From: Telmatactis stephensoni
Lineage: Eukaryota; Cnidaria; Anthozoa; Actiniaria; Isophelliidae
Assembly: GCA_029948255.1 (NCBI GenBank)
Contig: JALIZF010001765.1
Coordinates: 372,001-436,000, forward strand
Length of the DNA stretch: 64,000 nucleotides
Reading direction: 5' to 3'
Part shown: positions 60,901 through 64,000 of the stretch, in pieces
How positions within the stretch are numbered: the first letter of the stretch is position 1
Layout of the letters: each line of letters begins with the position of its first letter
Notes under the pieces: generated by a model
What the model saw: the letters and a program-made list of their open reading frames with translations, nothing else
Told to the model about the DNA's origin: nothing
Databases searched by the model: none
Program-made: the position numbers and the translations under genes

Positions 60901-63198
60901 ATGACGTGTAACTTAATACATGTAGTATGAATAATATGTATATATCGTAACTATTAACAACAACTAAACATTTATCTCTTAATTCGCAGGTTGATTCAGG
61001 GACTAAAATCACTACAAACAACAGTAGACTTTGCTTTAATGACTTTCATCGAATCCCTAAACAGTTAGGACAAAGAGTTATTTGTGTCCTTAATAAACAA
61101 GCAAGAAGAGGTGTCGTTCATTATCTGGGTTCTACTCACTTTAGTGAAGGACAGTGGTGTGGAATTGTTCTTGATGAACCATATGGAAAGAATGATGGCT
61201 GTGTTAAGGGTGTACGGTACTTCACATGTGCTCCAAACTATGGCATATTTGTTCATGTACACAAAGTAAGAGCTATTGATAAAGAAGTGTTTTGCCCTCA
61301 ATACAGTAGACTCACAGATGCCACAGAGTTCAGGGAATCTGAGGAAGATTTAGCTTCAAAAATCAGCCCTAGGAGTATTCATCATAAACAAAAGTTTCCA
61401 ATGGATTGCTCAGAAGCAGTGAGCTTTCAAGATAACTTCTCAAATAAAACTGGACACAATCTCACCAAAGCTAGATCTAATTCATTCTCTGGAGAAAATT
61501 TAAAGCAAACTGGATTAGATTCAGCAATTAGGGATGTCACACAAGGCGACTTGTCAAGATCTACTTCACTTCCAAAGATCTCAAACCAGGAGGGAATTTG
61601 CTCTCAAGAGATCACCAATGGAAGTGACTGCAAGAGTGGCTTGAATATTGAATCTGACAAAGATATCAACAGTGGTATTGTTTTAAATAAGCTAAACTCA
61701 GAGATAAATTCCTACTGTGAGTACAACAATGATGTTCAGACAAAAGACAACAGTTCTAATCCCTGTAGTTTGCATAATGAGATGACTTTTTCAAACTGTG
61801 AGGATGGTGTGACTACAATTTCACAAACTGTCTCAAATAATGGCACTTCATCAAGTACTATGACAATACAACAGAGATCATATTCATTTGATCACATTGC
61901 AAGTATGGAAAGAAAGTTAAAACATGATTCAAATAACCTTGGACCACATGCAGCTCTAGAAAGGAATGCTACAATTGATGCATTTGTTCAAGACAAATAC
62001 TGTAGCTGTCCCAGCCTGGTACCATCCCAGCATTTGTCTAGTGCTCTTGAAGCATGTATTGACTTGGGAAGACAAGAAAGGGGGTCAAACTCTCAGAAGA
62101 CTTCTCCTATTGAAGAAGAAAAATGTGTGGAATTTAGTCATGGAAGTGGAACAGAACAGAATGTAGAACATCAAAACATAAATTCCATGGAAGAATGTGA
62201 TTTTTATAAAGTCAAACTCCCACATCATGGTCGTTCCAAATCTTTACCTCAGGTACTGGTGCCAGTTAGAAATATTAGTCAAACAGAGTCTTTATTCTGG
62301 TCATCAGATAAACTTTCTGGAATTGTTTTTAAAGAAGAAAGGGCAGAAAGCTGGCCAACTCTCTCAACATCAGCTTGCAGGCTGGACTTGAGGCCTGATA
62401 ATAAGCTAAATGAAGATGACAATTTTTGCAGTTCAAATGCTGAAAAAACAACAACTGATGATGATGCAGGCAGAGATGGCTTTGATGATGATAAACAAGA
62501 TGTCATAGATGGATCCTTTGCACTACAGAAACAGAGAGCAGTTGAGAATATTGTGCAAAGTGATACTGAGAGTTTGTCACAATCTAGTTCACAAGTGTCG
62601 TTATCTTCTGTTGGAACCACTGGAAGTAGAAAAGTAAGAAAAGTTAGTGCAAGTTCAACTTCAAGTACAAGATCACAGACAAAACAAGTTGCCACAAAAT
62701 CTCAAACTAATAAAAAAGTTGGACAGAAATCAGAGGGTAAAGCAGCAAATAGGAATGGAAAAAATGCAGAAAATTCTTCTGGTCCATTCAAGTTACAAAA
62801 ACGAAACACTGTATCTGGCTTACAAAAGTACCAACCTGGTACCACAAGACCATCACTTACCAAACGACCAACAAGTACATTATCAGAGCCAGTTGACAAA
62901 TCTTCCACTGTTTCTCCAAGTTATGGCAAATCAAAACTACCAACCATAAAAAAGGCCCCAGTATCTGTGACCGATAAACCAACAGCCACCAAACCACCAG
63001 TCAAGACAAAACCTATTAGGCCATCCAGTATATCATTACAAAAAGTACCAGCCATTGACAAAAAGAAAGAAATCAAATCTGCAGTCAAGACTTCAACACA
63101 AAGAAAGCCTACTGCCCCATCTCAGAGTAAAGGGAAGTCTGAAAGTACTGTAAAGAAGAGGACTTCAGTGACAAGCAAGCTGTCTACACCAGAATCAG
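54901..63198 (+). CDS. CLIP-like CAP-Gly domain protein, first two coding exons
   Basis: CAP-Gly domains bind the C-terminal EEY/F motifs of tubulin and EB proteins at microtubule plus ends. Exon 1 is 54901-55419 (start AAAATGC, good context) and exon 2 is 60990-63198, ending at a GT donor; the gene continues beyond the window. So far it encodes 909 residues. Residues 1-173 are Ser/Thr/Lys-rich without a known domain. The CAP-Gly domain follows at about 196-268: LGQRVICVLNKQARRG, GQWCGIVLDEPYGKNDG (GKNDG codons 61185-61199), GVRYFTCAPNYGIFVHVHKV. The next 600 residues are low-complexity, acidic/serine-rich and then strongly basic (about 62630-63190), as in microtubule-binding tails. SKLP (62931-62942) before TIKK resembles an EB1-binding SxIP-type motif. 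It is nearest to the CLIP family by the domain, but a single CAP-Gly followed by a disordered tail leaves the exact orthologue open. Confidence 0.88.
56278..56490. mobile_element. hAT-like non-autonomous element with 6-bp TSD, 213 bp
   Basis: The ends CAGGGTCCCCTATAC and GGTGTAAGGGACCCTG are inverted. TTGGTA flanks both sides (56272-56277, 56491-56496). The interior has repeated ACGTGAAA/CGTGATTTGA words. The tip and duplication length match the 18047 element, but the interiors are unrelated. Confidence 0.75.
57411..57712. mobile_element. GAGTGG-family MITE nested inside another member
   Basis: The outer element starts GAGTAGATTTCGTATGG and ends CATACGAAATCTGCTC, with TA flanks at 57409-57410 and 57713-57714. 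Within it, 57482-57636 is a second complete member (GAGTGGTTTTCATATGAGTG to CAGTCATATGAAAACCGCTC) flanked by TA at 57480-57481 and 57637-57638. Removing the inner copy and one TA leaves about 145 bp, the size of the 25842 copy. The interiors are packed with CGGTACGG/CCGTACCG words. Confidence 0.85.
59349..59907. promoter_or_regulatory. Promoter-like motifs in CAP-Gly intron 1
   Basis: TGCGCATGTGCA (59349-59360) is one mismatch from the NRF1 palindrome. Further on are an ATTGG CCAAT box (59884-59888), a perfect 16 bp palindrome CACCGAGTACTCGGTG (59892-59907) and AGCCGCCATCATG (YY1-like, about 59925). They suggest an internal promoter feeding the CAP-Gly exon 1 kb downstream, or a minus-strand transcript. 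No transcript evidence is available. Confidence 0.3.
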
Positions 63199-64000
63199 GT
63201 GAGTTGATATCTGAAATGTAAAGTATAAAGAGGTGCATCTCAACGAGGCTAACTGGTAACTGTCAAACATTATACTATAGCCCAGACACACTATGAAACA
63301 TTTTCCTGCAACATTTTGCTAATCAGTGTTGTTCCATATGTCCACCCCAGCAACTAGTGCATATAATGTTGCATGCAACAGTTGCAGATTTAGGATTGAA
63401 TTCTACCTCTGTATCATTTTACGAACATTTTGCACAAAATTGCAGGGTTGATACAGGATACAACTCTTTGGTGCAAGATGTTGTAGAAAATGGTGCATCA
63501 CGCGTTCAGGCCTTTACTGTCAACTACTGAATTACAGCAACAATCATTGCATCACCACTCATATTTTTTCCACCTTCGTCAAGAGTTAATTTGTCTTTTC
63601 TGATCAGTCCATCGTCGTTAGGGGTGGAGCTTATGTAATTCATTCAATCATTAGTTGATTTGAAATAAGCTTCATCCCCAAGGATCATTGATGGATCATG
63701 AAAAGACAAAATTCTAACTGAATTTGTAAAAATACAGTCATGGTGCAACGATTTTTGCTGTAAAGAAAGAATTTACTATCAAGCCTACAATGAGCCCATT
63801 TAACATCTAAATATAGAAATTTTCAGCCAGTGGGCATCATAAAGCCAATTTTTTACTTGTCAGCTGTCATAGCTAGTACCCCATTGGGATCCTCTGCAAC
63901 ATAGGGATTTCATGGCAGCCATGTTTGTGGACAAGTACAATAGATAGTTTTTGAATCAGAAAAGATTTCATTTCTCTTGGGAAAAAAGCTCTTACTATTA
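63199..64000 (+). other. Start of CAP-Gly intron 2
   Basis: The donor GTGAGT at 63199 starts the intron; the frame would hit a stop at 63219-63221 if it were read through. Apart from the MITE listed separately, no exon is visible up to the window end. Confidence 0.6.
63281..63517. mobile_element. Foldback MITE in CAP-Gly intron 2
   Basis: CCCAGACACACTATGAAACA at the left is the imperfect inverse of TGGTGCATCACGCGTTCAGG on the right, with paired TTTTCCTGCAACATTTT and AAGATGTTGTAGAAAAT. The central part has TGCATGCAACAGTTGCAG. A related partial copy sits at 57184-57360 (TGCAACAGTTGC, GGCCTGGGCGCATGATGCG). Confidence 0.6.

Larger units (their letters stand above)
55420..60989 (+). other. Intron 1 of the CAP-Gly gene
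   Basis: 5.57 kb, CG-rich for an intron in this window. It contains a hAT-like element (56278), a nested MITE pair (57411), a partial repeat starting TAAAGGCCTGGGCGCATGAT (57184-57360) related to the one at 63281, and two promoter-like spots near 59.35 and 59.9 kb. No coding sequence with a domain was found between the two exons. Confidence 0.55.

Overview
This window is animal nuclear DNA. It is AT-rich and holds four spliced, GT-AG-intron genes with metazoan orthologues, embedded in a dense layer of small transposable elements and microsatellites. The gene content (an ankyrin/SOCS-box protein, a CLIP-like CAP-Gly protein, EXOSC8, SUPT20H), an L2-like LINE, tRNA-derived SINEs, many foldback MITEs and a mosaic CpG pattern suggest a marine invertebrate. 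A cnidarian is my guess from the look of the repeats; the sequence alone does not prove it.

Layout. 1-10743 (+): the 3' eight exons of EXOSC8 (exosome ring subunit RRP43). Its last intron carries a 5.44 kb composite DNA transposon that contains a Pif1-helicase fragment, an L2-like LINE and a 417 bp foldback element. 12242-24616 (-): seventeen exons of SUPT20H (SAGA subunit SPT20), reading towards EXOSC8, with possible shared or opposed poly(A) signals near 11320. 24617-30989: intergenic sequence that should hold the SUPT20H 5' end; a phase-compatible candidate first exon lies at 29589-29690. 30990-43882 (+): a three-exon ankyrin-repeat/SOCS-box gene with a 10.3 kb first intron and a possible alternative SOCS-less terminal exon. 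43883-54900: mostly empty, apart from a TATA/AP-1-type promoter followed by two overlapping small ORFs of unknown meaning (48.3-49.1 kb). 54901-63198 (+): the first two coding exons of a CAP-Gly protein that continues past the window.

The four genes act in unrelated processes: RNA decay, transcription co-activation, ubiquitin ligation and microtubule plus-end binding. They do not form a pathway. EXOSC8 and SUPT20H are also convergent neighbours in human (13q13.3, from memory), so this pair looks like ancient microsynteny.

The most unusual object is the composite transposon. It inserted 8 nt into the last EXOSC8 intron, its 7 bp target duplication lies inside the 5' splice-site consensus, and the duplication plus the element's terminal G recreate a second GTAAGTTT donor at its far end. 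Its superfamily is not clear to me.
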